NCBI GenBank assembly: GCA_023422555.1
Contig: JAFAGQ010000247.1
Span: forward strand, 1 to 13,001
DNA: 13,001 nt
DNA from: Pseudomonadota bacterium
Lineage (GTDB): Bacteria; Pseudomonadota; Gammaproteobacteria; Burkholderiales; Burkholderiaceae_B
Reading direction: 5' to 3'
In this document: one piece after another, positions 1 to 6,636 of the stretch
Layout: every line of letters starts with the position of its first letter
How positions within the stretch are numbered: position 1 is the first letter of the stretch
Position numbers and translations under genes: made by a program
Notes under the pieces: generated by a model
What the model was told of the DNA's origin: nothing
What the model saw: the letters and a program-made list of their open reading frames with translations, nothing else
The model's database searches: none

Positions 1-16
1 TGCTAGGATTAACGCT

Positions 17-73
17 ATGAAACAAGTCAGCCACGTTTTTTTCTTCTTTTATTTTGGATTTTCGACGCGATAG
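17..73 (+). CDS. Phe-rich leader peptide of the aroG attenuator
   Basis: An 18-codon ORF (ATG 17-19, TAG 71-73) encodes MKQVSHVFFFFYFGFSTR. Phe is at residues 8, 9, 10, 11, 13 and 15 and Tyr at 12; the Phe codons are TTT four times and TTC twice. An AGGA Shine-Dalgarno at 5-8 lies 8 nt before the ATG, which argues that it is translated. It lies upstream of a Rho-independent terminator (131-164) and of a DAHP synthase gene at 248, the layout of transcription attenuators such as E. coli pheL-pheA. By analogy, ribosomes stalling at the Phe codons when charged tRNA-Phe is short would block terminator formation and let transcription enter aroG. The peptide itself probably has no function. The composition, the Shine-Dalgarno and the terminator are seen; the mechanism is inferred. 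The promoter lies left of the window. Confidence 0.85.
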   Translation: MKQVSHVFFFFYFGFSTR

Positions 74-94
74 GCGGAGGAAAGGACGTTGCGT
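65..94 (+). promoter_or_regulatory. Possible 1:2-type stem of the attenuator
   Basis: ACGCGAT (65-71) can pair with GTTGCGT (88-94), a 7-bp helix with two G-U pairs, enclosing the GGCGG segment that could pair with the terminator arm. The 5' strand overlaps the last leader codons and the stop codon, so ribosome position would decide whether it forms. This is a hand fold and the assignment to a classical segment is an inference. Confidence 0.35.
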
Positions 95-130
95 ACTTAG
101 CGAAAGCAGAACAAGCTACAAAACATCGAA

Positions 131-164
131 GGCCGCCAGAAAAACTGGTGGCCTTTTTTGTTTT
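131..164 (+). terminator. Attenuator terminator upstream of aroG
   Basis: GGCCGCCAG (131-139) pairs with CTGGTGGCC (145-153) over 9 bp with one G-U pair, around an AAAAA loop, followed directly by TTTTTTGTTTT (154-164). This is a canonical Rho-independent terminator placed 58 nt after the leader-peptide stop and 84 nt before the aroG start. Bases GGCGG at 73-77, next to the leader stop codon, can pair with CCGCC at 133-137 inside the 5' arm, so they could form a competing antiterminator. A ribosome sitting on the stop codon would cover that segment. The antiterminator is only 5 bp and is tentative; the terminator itself is clear. Confidence 0.88.
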
Positions 165-247
165 ATGTTCCACGCTTTGCCGGGCTGAGTGAATGATCAC
201 CGATTCGAAGTGTAATTATCTGATTAACGATATATCTGGAGTTTTCT

Positions 248-1321
248 GTGTCCTACAATACCGACGATTTGCGCATCCGCGAAATTAAAGAGCTTAGCCC
301 GCCTTCTCATCTGATGCGTGAATTTACCTGTTCCGCTGCCGTTTCCGGTCTCGTGCACGATACCCGCGAAGCCATTCATCGGATTCTTCATGCCAAAGAT
401 GACCGTCTGGTTGTCATTATCGGACCTTGCTCCATTCATGATCCACAGGCCGCGCGCGAGTATGTCAAACGTCTGAAGGAACAGCGCGACCGTTTCAGCG
501 AAGATCTGGAAATCGTCATGCGTGTTTACTTTGAAAAGCCACGTACCACGGTTGGGTGGAAAGGGCTGATCAACGATCCCGATCTGGACGGCAGCTTCAA
601 TATCAACAAGGGCGTTCGTCTGGCCCGGGAACTGCTGATGGAAGTTAATGAAAGCGGCGTTCCCGCTGGCTGCGAATTCCTGGATATGATCACCCCTCAA
701 TATATTGCTGACCTGGTTTCCTGGGGAGCCATTGGTGCGCGGACCACAGAAAGCCAGGTTCACCGCGAACTCGCCTCTGGTCTGTCATGCCCGGTGGGGT
801 TCAAAAACGGTACTGACGGCAATATCAAAATTGCCATTGATGCAATTAATGCAGCATCCCAGCCGCATCATTTTCTTTCAGTAACCAAGGGCGGGCATTC
901 AGCCATTGTATCCACCGCGGGCAATGACGATTGTCATGTGATTCTGCGCGGTGGCAAGGCACCCAATTATGACGCCGAAAATATCAACCTGATGTCTGAA
1001 CAGTTGTCCAAGGCAGGTCTGGCATCTCGCGTCATGATTGATGCCAGCCACGCCAACAGCAATAAAAAATATGAAAACCAGCCAATGGTAATCAATGACG
1101 TCGCGGGTCAGATCGAAAGCGGCGATCATCGGATTTTTGGTGTGATGGTGGAAAGCCATCTGGTCGCGGGTCGTCAGGATCTGAAAGAGGGTGTTGAGCT
1201 GACCTACGGTCAAAGCATCACTGATGGCTGCATCGGATGGGAGACATCGGTAGAGGTTCTGGAACGGCTGGCCAAAGCGGTCCGTACACGACGCGAACTC
1301 AAAACCGAGATGAACGGCTGA
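248..1321 (+). CDS. aroG: DAHP synthase, class I, predicted Phe-sensitive
   Basis: 3-Deoxy-7-phosphoheptulonate synthase condenses phosphoenolpyruvate with erythrose 4-phosphate, the first step of the cytoplasmic shikimate pathway. The 357-residue product has the usual AroG length. From the GTG start its numbering coincides with E. coli AroG. The metal ligands Cys61 (in GPCSIHD), His268, Glu302 and Asp326 are present, as are the KPRT and GARTTES substrate loops. Known AroG Phe-site and feedback-resistance positions are also kept: Asp6, Asp7, Asp146, Met147, Pro150, Gln151, Leu179, Ser180, Phe209 and Val221. Phe rather than Tyr or Trp sensitivity is therefore inferred. The GTG start is supported by GGAG at 238-241, 6 nt upstream, and by the N-terminal match (DDLRI.EIKEL). 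A Phe attenuator precedes it. It appears to be transcribed alone, with 207 bp before glcD. Confidence 0.95.
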   Translation: MSYNTDDLRIREIKELSPPSHLMREFTCSAAVSGLVHDTREAIHRILHAKDDRLVVIIGPCSIHDPQAAREYVKRLKEQRDRFSEDLEIVMRVYFEKPRTTVGWKGLINDPDLDGSFNINKGVRLARELLMEVNESGVPAGCEFLDMITPQYIADLVSWGAIGARTTESQVHRELASGLSCPVGFKNGTDGNIKIAIDAINAASQPHHFLSVTKGGHSAIVSTAGNDDCHVILRGGKAPNYDAENINLMSEQLSKAGLASRVMIDASHANSNKKYENQPMVINDVAGQIESGDHRIFGVMVESHLVAGRQDLKEGVELTYGQSITDGCIGWETSVEVLERLAKAVRTRRELKTEMNG

Positions 1322-1329
1322 CACGGAAT

Positions 1330-1357
1330 ACGCCAGCAACGATTTCGTTGTTGGCGT
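1330..1357 (+). repeat. Strong stem-loop after aroG without T-tract
   Basis: ACGCCAGCAACGA (1330-1342) and TCGTTGTTGGCGT (1345-1357) are inverted repeats of 13 bases with a single G-U pair, giving about 12 bp closed by an ATTT loop. It starts 8 nt after the aroG stop codon. No run of T follows on the plus strand, so it is not a canonical intrinsic terminator. It may mark the aroG transcript end by 3' processing or a factor-dependent stop, or stabilise the mRNA; that is inference. Confidence 0.6.
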
Positions 1358-1463
1358 GTGAACGATGCGAAGGAGCGTACTGACGTTCACATGTGCTGTC
1401 ATTATGTGCACCGAAGTCATTTTGCTTTAGCGCCATAGTCAATAATCATTAGGGTTAATCACG

Positions 1464-1492
1464 TTTCTGTCCCGGCCCGGGCAAGGTATACT
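1464..1492 (+). promoter_or_regulatory. Possible glcDEF promoter
   Basis: TATACT at 1487-1492 matches a sigma70 -10 element at five of six positions. TTTCTG at 1464-1469 lies at 17-bp spacing but is a poor -35, so an activator may be needed. The start point would be near 1499, giving a leader of about 30 nt before the glcD ATG. No regulator gene is present in the window. Confidence 0.35.
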
Positions 1493-1528
1493 TTCCTGTT
1501 GTATCAGTCCTCTTTAAAAAGGTTTGAC

Positions 1529-3034
1529 ATGGATGTAAGTGCCGAGCTTGCGCATGCTCCGCAGCTTGCGGAAAGCGTTCCGGATTTTTCAGATCTTATC
1601 GCCGAATTGCACCTTGGCTTGCCGGCGCACTGCGTGCTGTCCCGTCTTGAAGAAAAAAGACCTTTCGAGTGTGATGGTCTGACACTGTTCAAGGAAATAC
1701 CCGGTATTGTGGTACTTCCAGAGAATGAAGAACAGATTATTCACACGCTGAAAACATGCAGGAAGCTGGGCGTGCCCGTGGTCCCCCGCGGCGCAGGCAC
1801 CGGTTTGTCCGGCGGTGCCACTCCACATTCACAGGGCGTTCTGCTGGGCGTCTCAAAACTGAATCGCATCAAACACATTGATCCGGTCGCGGCGACAGCC
1901 ATTGTTGAACCCGGTGTCCGAAACCTGGCTGTCTCAGAAGCGGCGGCGGCTTACGGTCTTTATTACGCACCAGATCCATCCAGCCAGATCGCCTGTTCCA
2001 TCGGCGGTAATATCGCCGAAAATGCCGGCGGTGTTCACTGCCTCAAATATGGTCTGACGGTGCATAACGTCATCCGCCTGCGTATCGTGACCATCGAAGG
2101 CGAAATCATCGAACTTGGCACTGATGCGCCCGATGCACCAGGACTGAATCTGCTGCCGGCGTTTATCGGTTCCGAAGGTATGCTTGGCATTGTGACCGAG
2201 GTCAAGGTCAAGCTCATTCCCAAGCCACAAGTGGCGCGCGTTGTCATGGCCAGCTTTGCATCGGTCGAAGCGGCCGGCGAAGCCGTCAAAAATATTATCG
2301 GTGCAGGCATTATTCCAGCCGGACTGGAGATGATGGACAAGCGGGCAACGCGTATGGTGGAACCATTTGTGAAAGCAGGTTACGACCTGGAGGCCGAGGC
2401 GATTCTGTTGTGTGAGTCTGACGGAACGGAAACCGAAGTGGAAGACGAAATCGGTCGCATGGAGAAAGTCTTCTCCGATTGCGGTGCAACGCGCCTGCAG
2501 GTGTCTCAGTCCGAACAGGAGCGCCTGCGCTTCTGGGCAGGTCGCAAAAATGCGTTTCCGGCCGCCGGTCGTATTTCTCCTGACTACTACTGCATGGACG
2601 GCACCATCCCCAAAAGTCAGCTCGCTTACGTGCTGAGTGAAATGACGAAAATGGAAGAAAAATACCAGATGGGCTGCGCCAACGTCTTTCATGCAGGCGA
2701 CGGAAATCTGCATCCCCTGATCCTGTTTGATGCCAACGATCCCGATTCGGTTCGTCGCGCAGAGGATTTCGGTACCGAGATTCTGGAACTCTGTATCAAA
2801 GTAGGCGGAACGGTCACGGGCGAACACGGTGTCGGACTGGAAAAAATCAACCAGATGTGCTCGCAGTTCACGCGCGAAGAGCTCGATGCCTTTACGGCGC
2901 TCAAACGCGCCTTTGATCCGGACATGCTGCTCAATCCTACCAAACAGATTCCTACCCTGAATCGCTGCGCCGAGTATGGCCGCATGCATGTCCACGGCGG
3001 ACAGATTGCTTTTCCCGATATTGAACGGTTCTGA
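1529..3034 (+). CDS. glcD: Glycolate oxidase subunit GlcD (FAD)
   Basis: FAD-linked catalytic subunit of glycolate oxidase (glycolate dehydrogenase), which oxidises glycolate to glyoxylate and passes electrons through GlcF toward the membrane respiratory chain. It is a VAO/PCMH-type flavoprotein of 501 residues, close to E. coli GlcD. The FAD-binding segment PRGAGTGLSGG lies near residues 86-96 and DPSSQIACSIGGNIAENAGG near 149-168. The C-terminal FAD-oxidase domain has HAGDGNLHP near 388-396 and GEHGVGLEK near 431-439, with the conserved His residues of the active site. ATG 1529 was chosen because AAAAGG (1517-1522) sits 6 nt upstream; a TTG at 1499 in the same frame has no ribosome site and falls at the presumed transcription start. 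It is the first gene of glcDEF, with 5 nt between its stop and glcE. D-lactate dehydrogenase homologues look similar, but the glcE and glcF neighbours settle the call. Confidence 0.95.
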   Translation: MDVSAELAHAPQLAESVPDFSDLIAELHLGLPAHCVLSRLEEKRPFECDGLTLFKEIPGIVVLPENEEQIIHTLKTCRKLGVPVVPRGAGTGLSGGATPHSQGVLLGVSKLNRIKHIDPVAATAIVEPGVRNLAVSEAAAAYGLYYAPDPSSQIACSIGGNIAENAGGVHCLKYGLTVHNVIRLRIVTIEGEIIELGTDAPDAPGLNLLPAFIGSEGMLGIVTEVKVKLIPKPQVARVVMASFASVEAAGEAVKNIIGAGIIPAGLEMMDKRATRMVEPFVKAGYDLEAEAILLCESDGTETEVEDEIGRMEKVFSDCGATRLQVSQSEQERLRFWAGRKNAFPAAGRISPDYYCMDGTIPKSQLAYVLSEMTKMEEKYQMGCANVFHAGDGNLHPLILFDANDPDSVRRAEDFGTEILELCIKVGGTVTGEHGVGLEKINQMCSQFTREELDAFTALKRAFDPDMLLNPTKQIPTLNRCAEYGRMHVHGGQIAFPDIERF

Positions 3035-3039
3035 TCATT

Positions 3040-4137
3040 ATGAAATTCATCAAAGAAGATCTGACAGAGCAGATTGCTGCAGCTGTTGCAGGACGCAGGC
3101 AAATCGTCATACGCGGCGGCGGTACCAAATCGTTTTATGGCAATGCGATCAACAATAGCGATAACCTGGTCGAACTCGACGTGACGTCGTATTCGGGAAT
3201 CAGCAGTTATGAGCCGACAGAACTGGTAATGACTGCCCGTTGCGGCACGCCATTAAGAGAAATTGAAGCAGCGCTTGACGAAAAGAATCAGCGGCTTGCC
3301 TGGGAGCCTCCGCATTTCGGAGAGAACGCGACCATCGGCGGCGCCATTGCGACGGGCCTGGCCGGACCGGGACGCATGGCTGCTGGTGGCGCCAGTGATT
3401 TTGTGCTTGGTACCGTTCTGCTTAATGCCGAAGGGCAGGAATTGCATTTTGGCGGAACCGTGATGAAAAACGTGGCGGGTTACGACATGTCGCGGCTTCT
3501 GACCGGATCCATGGGCGTATTCGGCGTCATTCTGGAAATCTCGTTCAAGGTACTGCCCAAGCCAATCTGTGAAATCACGGTTGCGCGTCAATGCACGATC
3601 CGGGAGGCCTGTGAATGCTTTCGAACATGGCATGCGAAGGCGCTGGGTATCAGCGCGTCTGCCTGGATTCCACAGGATGACTCACAGGATGGAACACTGT
3701 ACGTTCGCCTGTCGGGCGCCGAACCGGCAGTCAGACAGGCACGCGATGTGGTTGGTGGCGATCTGATTGAGCCGGAGGCAGCCAGCCGGCTGTGGTTGTC
3801 TTTAAGAGAACAGACGCATCCGTTTTTTGCCGACACCGTCTGGCGGGTCAGTGTGCCACCCCTGGCCGATTCCGTGAGCGATACAGTGCAGTTGCTGGAG
3901 TGGGGCGGAGCGCAACGCTGGCTTCGTCAGGTCAGTGATGTGACAAATATCCGTCACGCAGCAGCTCAGCGCGGTGGCCATGCAACCCTGTTTCGGGCAG
4001 GCCCCGGAACCAGTCAGCCTGCTGATGGCGTTTTCCAGCCTGTCAGTGAAGGCGTTGCAGGCATTACCCGCCGTCTGAAAAGCAATCTCGATCCACTGGG
4101 TACATTCTACTCAGACCGGTTACTCAGGAATCTTTAG
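3040..4137 (+). CDS. glcE: Glycolate oxidase subunit GlcE (FAD-binding)
   Basis: Second FAD-domain subunit of the glycolate oxidase complex, needed with GlcD and GlcF for activity in E. coli. It has 365 residues, slightly longer than E. coli GlcE. It carries a PCMH-type FAD domain: IRGGGTKSFYG near residues 24-34, the TIGGAIATGLAGPGRMAAGG segment near 98-117, and KNVAGYDMSRLLTGSMGVFG near 143-162. It lacks the long catalytic C-terminal domain of GlcD and ends in a short region containing NLDPLGTFYSDRL. The start lies 5 nt after the glcD stop and the gene ends 6 nt before glcF, so the three are cotranscribed and probably translationally coupled. No strong Shine-Dalgarno is visible, which fits coupling. 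Confidence 0.94.
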   Translation: MKFIKEDLTEQIAAAVAGRRQIVIRGGGTKSFYGNAINNSDNLVELDVTSYSGISSYEPTELVMTARCGTPLREIEAALDEKNQRLAWEPPHFGENATIGGAIATGLAGPGRMAAGGASDFVLGTVLLNAEGQELHFGGTVMKNVAGYDMSRLLTGSMGVFGVILEISFKVLPKPICEITVARQCTIREACECFRTWHAKALGISASAWIPQDDSQDGTLYVRLSGAEPAVRQARDVVGGDLIEPEAASRLWLSLREQTHPFFADTVWRVSVPPLADSVSDTVQLLEWGGAQRWLRQVSDVTNIRHAAAQRGGHATLFRAGPGTSQPADGVFQPVSEGVAGITRRLKSNLDPLGTFYSDRLLRNL

Positions 4138-4143
4138 CGAATT

Positions 4144-5367
4144 ATGCAGACCAATCTTGCCGACTGGGCAAAAAACAGCAGCTATGGCGAAGAAGTTGAC
4201 GCGATCCTGCGCAAGTGTGTGCATTGTGGATTCTGTTCTGCGACCTGTCCGAGCTATCAGATTCTCGGCGACGAGCGCGATAGTCCGCGCGGCCGAATTT
4301 ATCTGATCAAGGAAATTGTTGAAGGCAAGGAACCCACCAGCATTACGCAGAAGCATCTGGATCAGTGTCTGACCTGTCACAATTGCGAGACCACCTGTCC
4401 GTCGGGTGTGCAGTATGGCCACCTGGTCGATATCGGTCGTGAACTGGTTGCGGAAAGAGTGCCGCGCAAGGCAGGGGACCAGATCAAGCGTACCCTGCTT
4501 GCCTACGGCCTGACCTCACCACTCTTCGCACCAGCGGTTCGGTTTGGACGCATGGTTAAGTCGTTTCTTCCTGCCACGCTTGCAGCCAAATTGCCCGAAT
4601 CGCGTCCGGCAGGGAAACTGCCGGCGTCGCAGCATAAGCGGAAAATGCTGGTACCTCTGGGCTGTGTTCAACCCGCGCTTATGCCGTCCATCGATGCTGC
4701 AACCATTCGCATTCTGGATGCTGTCGGTATTTCATCTGTGGATTTGAGTCGCAATACATGCTGCGGTGCCGTGAATTTTCACCTGGACAAACAGGAACAC
4801 AGCATTTCACAAATGAAATCAAATATCGATGCCTGGGTGCCCCTGCTTGAATCGGGTAAGGTAGAGGCCGTCATCATGAACGCCTCGGGCTGTGGTGCCT
4901 TCGTCAAGGAATATCCGTTTTATCTGCGTAATGAACCTGAATACGCCGAAAAAGCTCGCTATCTGGTTCAGCACGTCAAGGATATTGCAGAAGTGATTGC
5001 GCCCGAAGCGGGTATTCTCAAAGAGAAACTTCGCAAACCGCTGCCTGCGGCTGCCTTTCACCCTCCTTGTACGCTACAGCACTGGCAGGGACTGCGTCCG
5101 CAGACCGAATCCATGCTGGCCGAGCTGGGCTTTGACCTGAAAGCTTTCGGTGAGGCGAATCTGTGTTGTGGTTCTGCAGGTACATATTCTGTGCTGCAGC
5201 CGGAAATTGCCACGGGTCTGCGTGACCGCAAGCTCGCTTCCATTGCCGTTGCGTCACCCGAGGTCATCATTACGTCCAACATGGGCTGCATGTCACACCT
5301 GCAAACGGGAACGGAGACGCCGGTCAGGCACTGGGTCGAAGTGGTGGATGAAGCGTTGAGTGCCTGA
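4144..5367 (+). CDS. glcF: Glycolate oxidase iron-sulfur subunit GlcF
   Basis: Iron-sulfur subunit that carries electrons from the flavin subunits of glycolate oxidase to the respiratory chain at the inner membrane. It is 407 residues, the same length as E. coli GlcF. Two ferredoxin-type CxxCxxCxxxCP clusters are visible: Cys25, 28, 31, 35 and Cys75, 78, 81, 85, consistent with two 4Fe-4S centres. Two CCG domains follow, with CCGAVNFH at about 206-213 and CCGSAGTYS at about 341-349, accompanied by GCGAF (250) and NMGCMSHL (379-386). No transmembrane helix is evident. The ATG lies 6 nt after the glcE stop; the nearest purine-rich site, AGGAA at 4126-4130, is rather far, so coupling from glcE is likely. 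A terminator-like hairpin follows at 5379. Confidence 0.95.
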   Translation: MQTNLADWAKNSSYGEEVDAILRKCVHCGFCSATCPSYQILGDERDSPRGRIYLIKEIVEGKEPTSITQKHLDQCLTCHNCETTCPSGVQYGHLVDIGRELVAERVPRKAGDQIKRTLLAYGLTSPLFAPAVRFGRMVKSFLPATLAAKLPESRPAGKLPASQHKRKMLVPLGCVQPALMPSIDAATIRILDAVGISSVDLSRNTCCGAVNFHLDKQEHSISQMKSNIDAWVPLLESGKVEAVIMNASGCGAFVKEYPFYLRNEPEYAEKARYLVQHVKDIAEVIAPEAGILKEKLRKPLPAAAFHPPCTLQHWQGLRPQTESMLAELGFDLKAFGEANLCCGSAGTYSVLQPEIATGLRDRKLASIAVASPEVIITSNMGCMSHLQTGTETPVRHWVEVVDEALSA

Positions 5368-5378
5368 GACCGGGACAA

Positions 5379-5414
5379 TTGCGCCACCTTAAGCGGCGCA
5401 AAGCCCCTGTTTTT
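5379..5414 (+). terminator. Probable terminator of glcDEF
   Basis: TTGCGCC (5379-5385) and GGCGCAA (5395-5401) form a perfect 7-bp stem with a 9-nt loop, starting 12 nt after the glcF stop. The T-rich stretch TGTTTTT (5408-5414) is separated from the stem by 6 nt, so this is an imperfect intrinsic terminator. It separates the operon from mnmA. Confidence 0.5.
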
Positions 5415-5430
5415 CCCGTAAACCCGGCCG

Positions 5431-5449
5431 GGGCGGTAAAATACTGCCC
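5431..5449 (+). promoter_or_regulatory. -10-like hexamer within an inverted repeat at mnmA start
   Basis: GGGCGGT (5431-5437) and ACTGCCC (5443-5449) are inverted repeats (one G-U) around AAAAT, abutting the mnmA ATG at 5450. TAAAAT at 5437-5442 fits a sigma70 -10, which would place the transcription start at about 5449-5450, at the ATG itself. No convincing -35 is seen 16-18 bp upstream and there is no Shine-Dalgarno, so a leaderless transcript is the simplest reading. Confidence 0.45.
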
Positions 5450-6568
5450 ATGACTGAACAAACATTTGTAAAACCTCGCGTTGTGGTGGGAATGTCCGGG
5501 GGAGTAGACTCCTCGGTCAGCGCATGGCTGCTCAAAGAGCAGGGCTACGACGTTGTCGGTCTTTTCATGAAAAACTGGGAAGACGATGACGATTCCGAGT
5601 ACTGTTCTACCCGGCAGGACTGGCTGGACGCCGCCAGCGTTGCGGATCTGGTCGGCGTAGATATCGAAGCCGTCAATTTTTCTGCCGACTACAAAGATCG
5701 TGTTTTCTCCGAATTCCTGCGGGAATATTCTGCTGGCCGCACGCCCAATCCGGACGTGTTGTGTAACGCCGAAATCAAGTTCAAGGCCTTTCTGGATCAC
5801 GCTGTCACCCTGGGCGCCGATTATATCGCCACTGGTCACTATGCGCGTGTGCGCGCGGTGAAAGAGGGCGGGGCGACCCGCTACGAACTGCTCAAGGGAC
5901 TTGACGCCAGCAAGGATCAAAGCTATTTCCTGCATCGTCTGAATCAGTCGCAGTTGTCCAAAGCCATGTTTCCGCTGGGGGAAATCAACAAGACTGAAGT
6001 ACGAAAGATCGCGCACAAACTGGGTCTGCCCAACGCGGCGAAAAAAGATTCCACAGGGATCTGCTTCATTGGCGAACGGCCGTTTCGCGAATTCCTCAAC
6101 CGATATCTGCCCACCAATCCCGGCCCGATTCTGACCGACGATGGCCAGCAGATCGGCGAGCATCATGGTCTGGCCTTTTATACTCTGGGTCAGCGCAAAG
6201 GTCTGGGGATCGGTGGGATCAAAGGCAGACAGAATGAGGATGGCATTGCAGACGCCTGGTATGTGGCCCGCAAGGATCTGAAGAATAACGTTCTGTATGT
6301 CGTATCGGGCCATGATCATCCATGGCTGTTGCAGAACGAAGTCACGGCCGACGACGTGAGCTGGGTGGCTGGCCACGCACCAGAAATCGGGCAATACGGC
6401 GCCAAAACCCGCTATCGCCAGGCCGATGCGGCTTGCGAGCTGCTGGCACCCAAAGACATGTCGCAATTACATTTGCGATTTTCACAACCGCAATGGGCGG
6501 TTACACCGGGCCAGTCCAGCGTTCTTTATGACGGAGATATCTGTCTGGGCGGCGGCATTATTACCTGA
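5450..6568 (+). CDS. mnmA: tRNA-specific 2-thiouridylase MnmA
   Basis: Thiolates U34 at position 2 in tRNA-Lys, tRNA-Glu and tRNA-Gln, using ATP to activate the uridine and sulfur relayed from the IscS/Tus system; cytoplasmic. It has 372 residues, typical of the family. The ATP pyrophosphatase P-loop SGGVDSS is at residues 16-22, followed by FMKNWEDDDD at 40-48. The two catalytic cysteines are Cys105 (in TPNPDVLCN) and Cys205 (in DSTGICFIGERPFREFL), corresponding to E. coli Cys102 and Cys199. TGHYARV and KDQSYFLHRL are also conserved, and the protein ends in the family's CLGGGII segment. The ATG directly follows an inverted repeat and lacks a Shine-Dalgarno. purB begins 68 nt after the stop. 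Confidence 0.96.
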   Translation: MTEQTFVKPRVVVGMSGGVDSSVSAWLLKEQGYDVVGLFMKNWEDDDDSEYCSTRQDWLDAASVADLVGVDIEAVNFSADYKDRVFSEFLREYSAGRTPNPDVLCNAEIKFKAFLDHAVTLGADYIATGHYARVRAVKEGGATRYELLKGLDASKDQSYFLHRLNQSQLSKAMFPLGEINKTEVRKIAHKLGLPNAAKKDSTGICFIGERPFREFLNRYLPTNPGPILTDDGQQIGEHHGLAFYTLGQRKGLGIGGIKGRQNEDGIADAWYVARKDLKNNVLYVVSGHDHPWLLQNEVTADDVSWVAGHAPEIGQYGAKTRYRQADAACELLAPKDMSQLHLRFSQPQWAVTPGQSSVLYDGDICLGGGIIT

Positions 6569-6602
6569 AGTAACGGCACACTTACCTGAAGCGACGCCAG
6601 AC
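6561..6602 (+). repeat. Imperfect 21-bp tandem duplication at the mnmA stop
   Basis: TTACCTGAAG occurs at 6561-6570 and again at 6582-6591. The surrounding 21-bp units agree at 17 of 21 positions. The first unit contains the mnmA TGA stop and the second a TGA in the same frame. It probably arose by a local duplication of the gene's 3' end. Confidence 0.6.
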
Positions 6603-6615
6603 GTCGACTTATTTT
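6592..6615 (+). terminator. Weak terminator-like hairpin between mnmA and purB
   Basis: CGACG (6592-6596) pairs with CGTCG (6602-6606) in a 5-bp stem with a CCAGA loop, followed by ACTTATTTT. The stem is short, so it may be leaky or incidental; purB could be partly cotranscribed with mnmA. Confidence 0.25.
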
Positions 6616-6636
6616 CACTCAAACTGATTTTTAATT

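Noticed and set aside
36..42. Run of seven T in the leader ORF as a terminator tail or slippage site
   Set aside because: No GC-rich hairpin precedes it in the window, and it is explained by Val-Phe-Phe codons.
1365..1438. Tiny ORFs (15-21 codons) between aroG and glcD
   Set aside because: The AGGAG at 1371-1375 is about 15 nt from the nearest following ATG, and composition shows no leader-peptide bias.
1499..1528. TTG start extending glcD by 10 codons
   Set aside because: No Shine-Dalgarno and it coincides with the presumed transcription start; ATG 1529 has AAAAGG at good spacing.
1934..2995. Open frame of 353 codons on the minus strand opposite glcD
   Set aside because: Antisense shadow of a well-supported gene; the His/Phe/Arg-rich translation has no family signature.
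5324..6466. Long open frame of 380 codons on the minus strand opposite mnmA
   Set aside because: Fully antisense to a clear mnmA gene, no recognisable motif or ribosome site; it is a codon-bias shadow.
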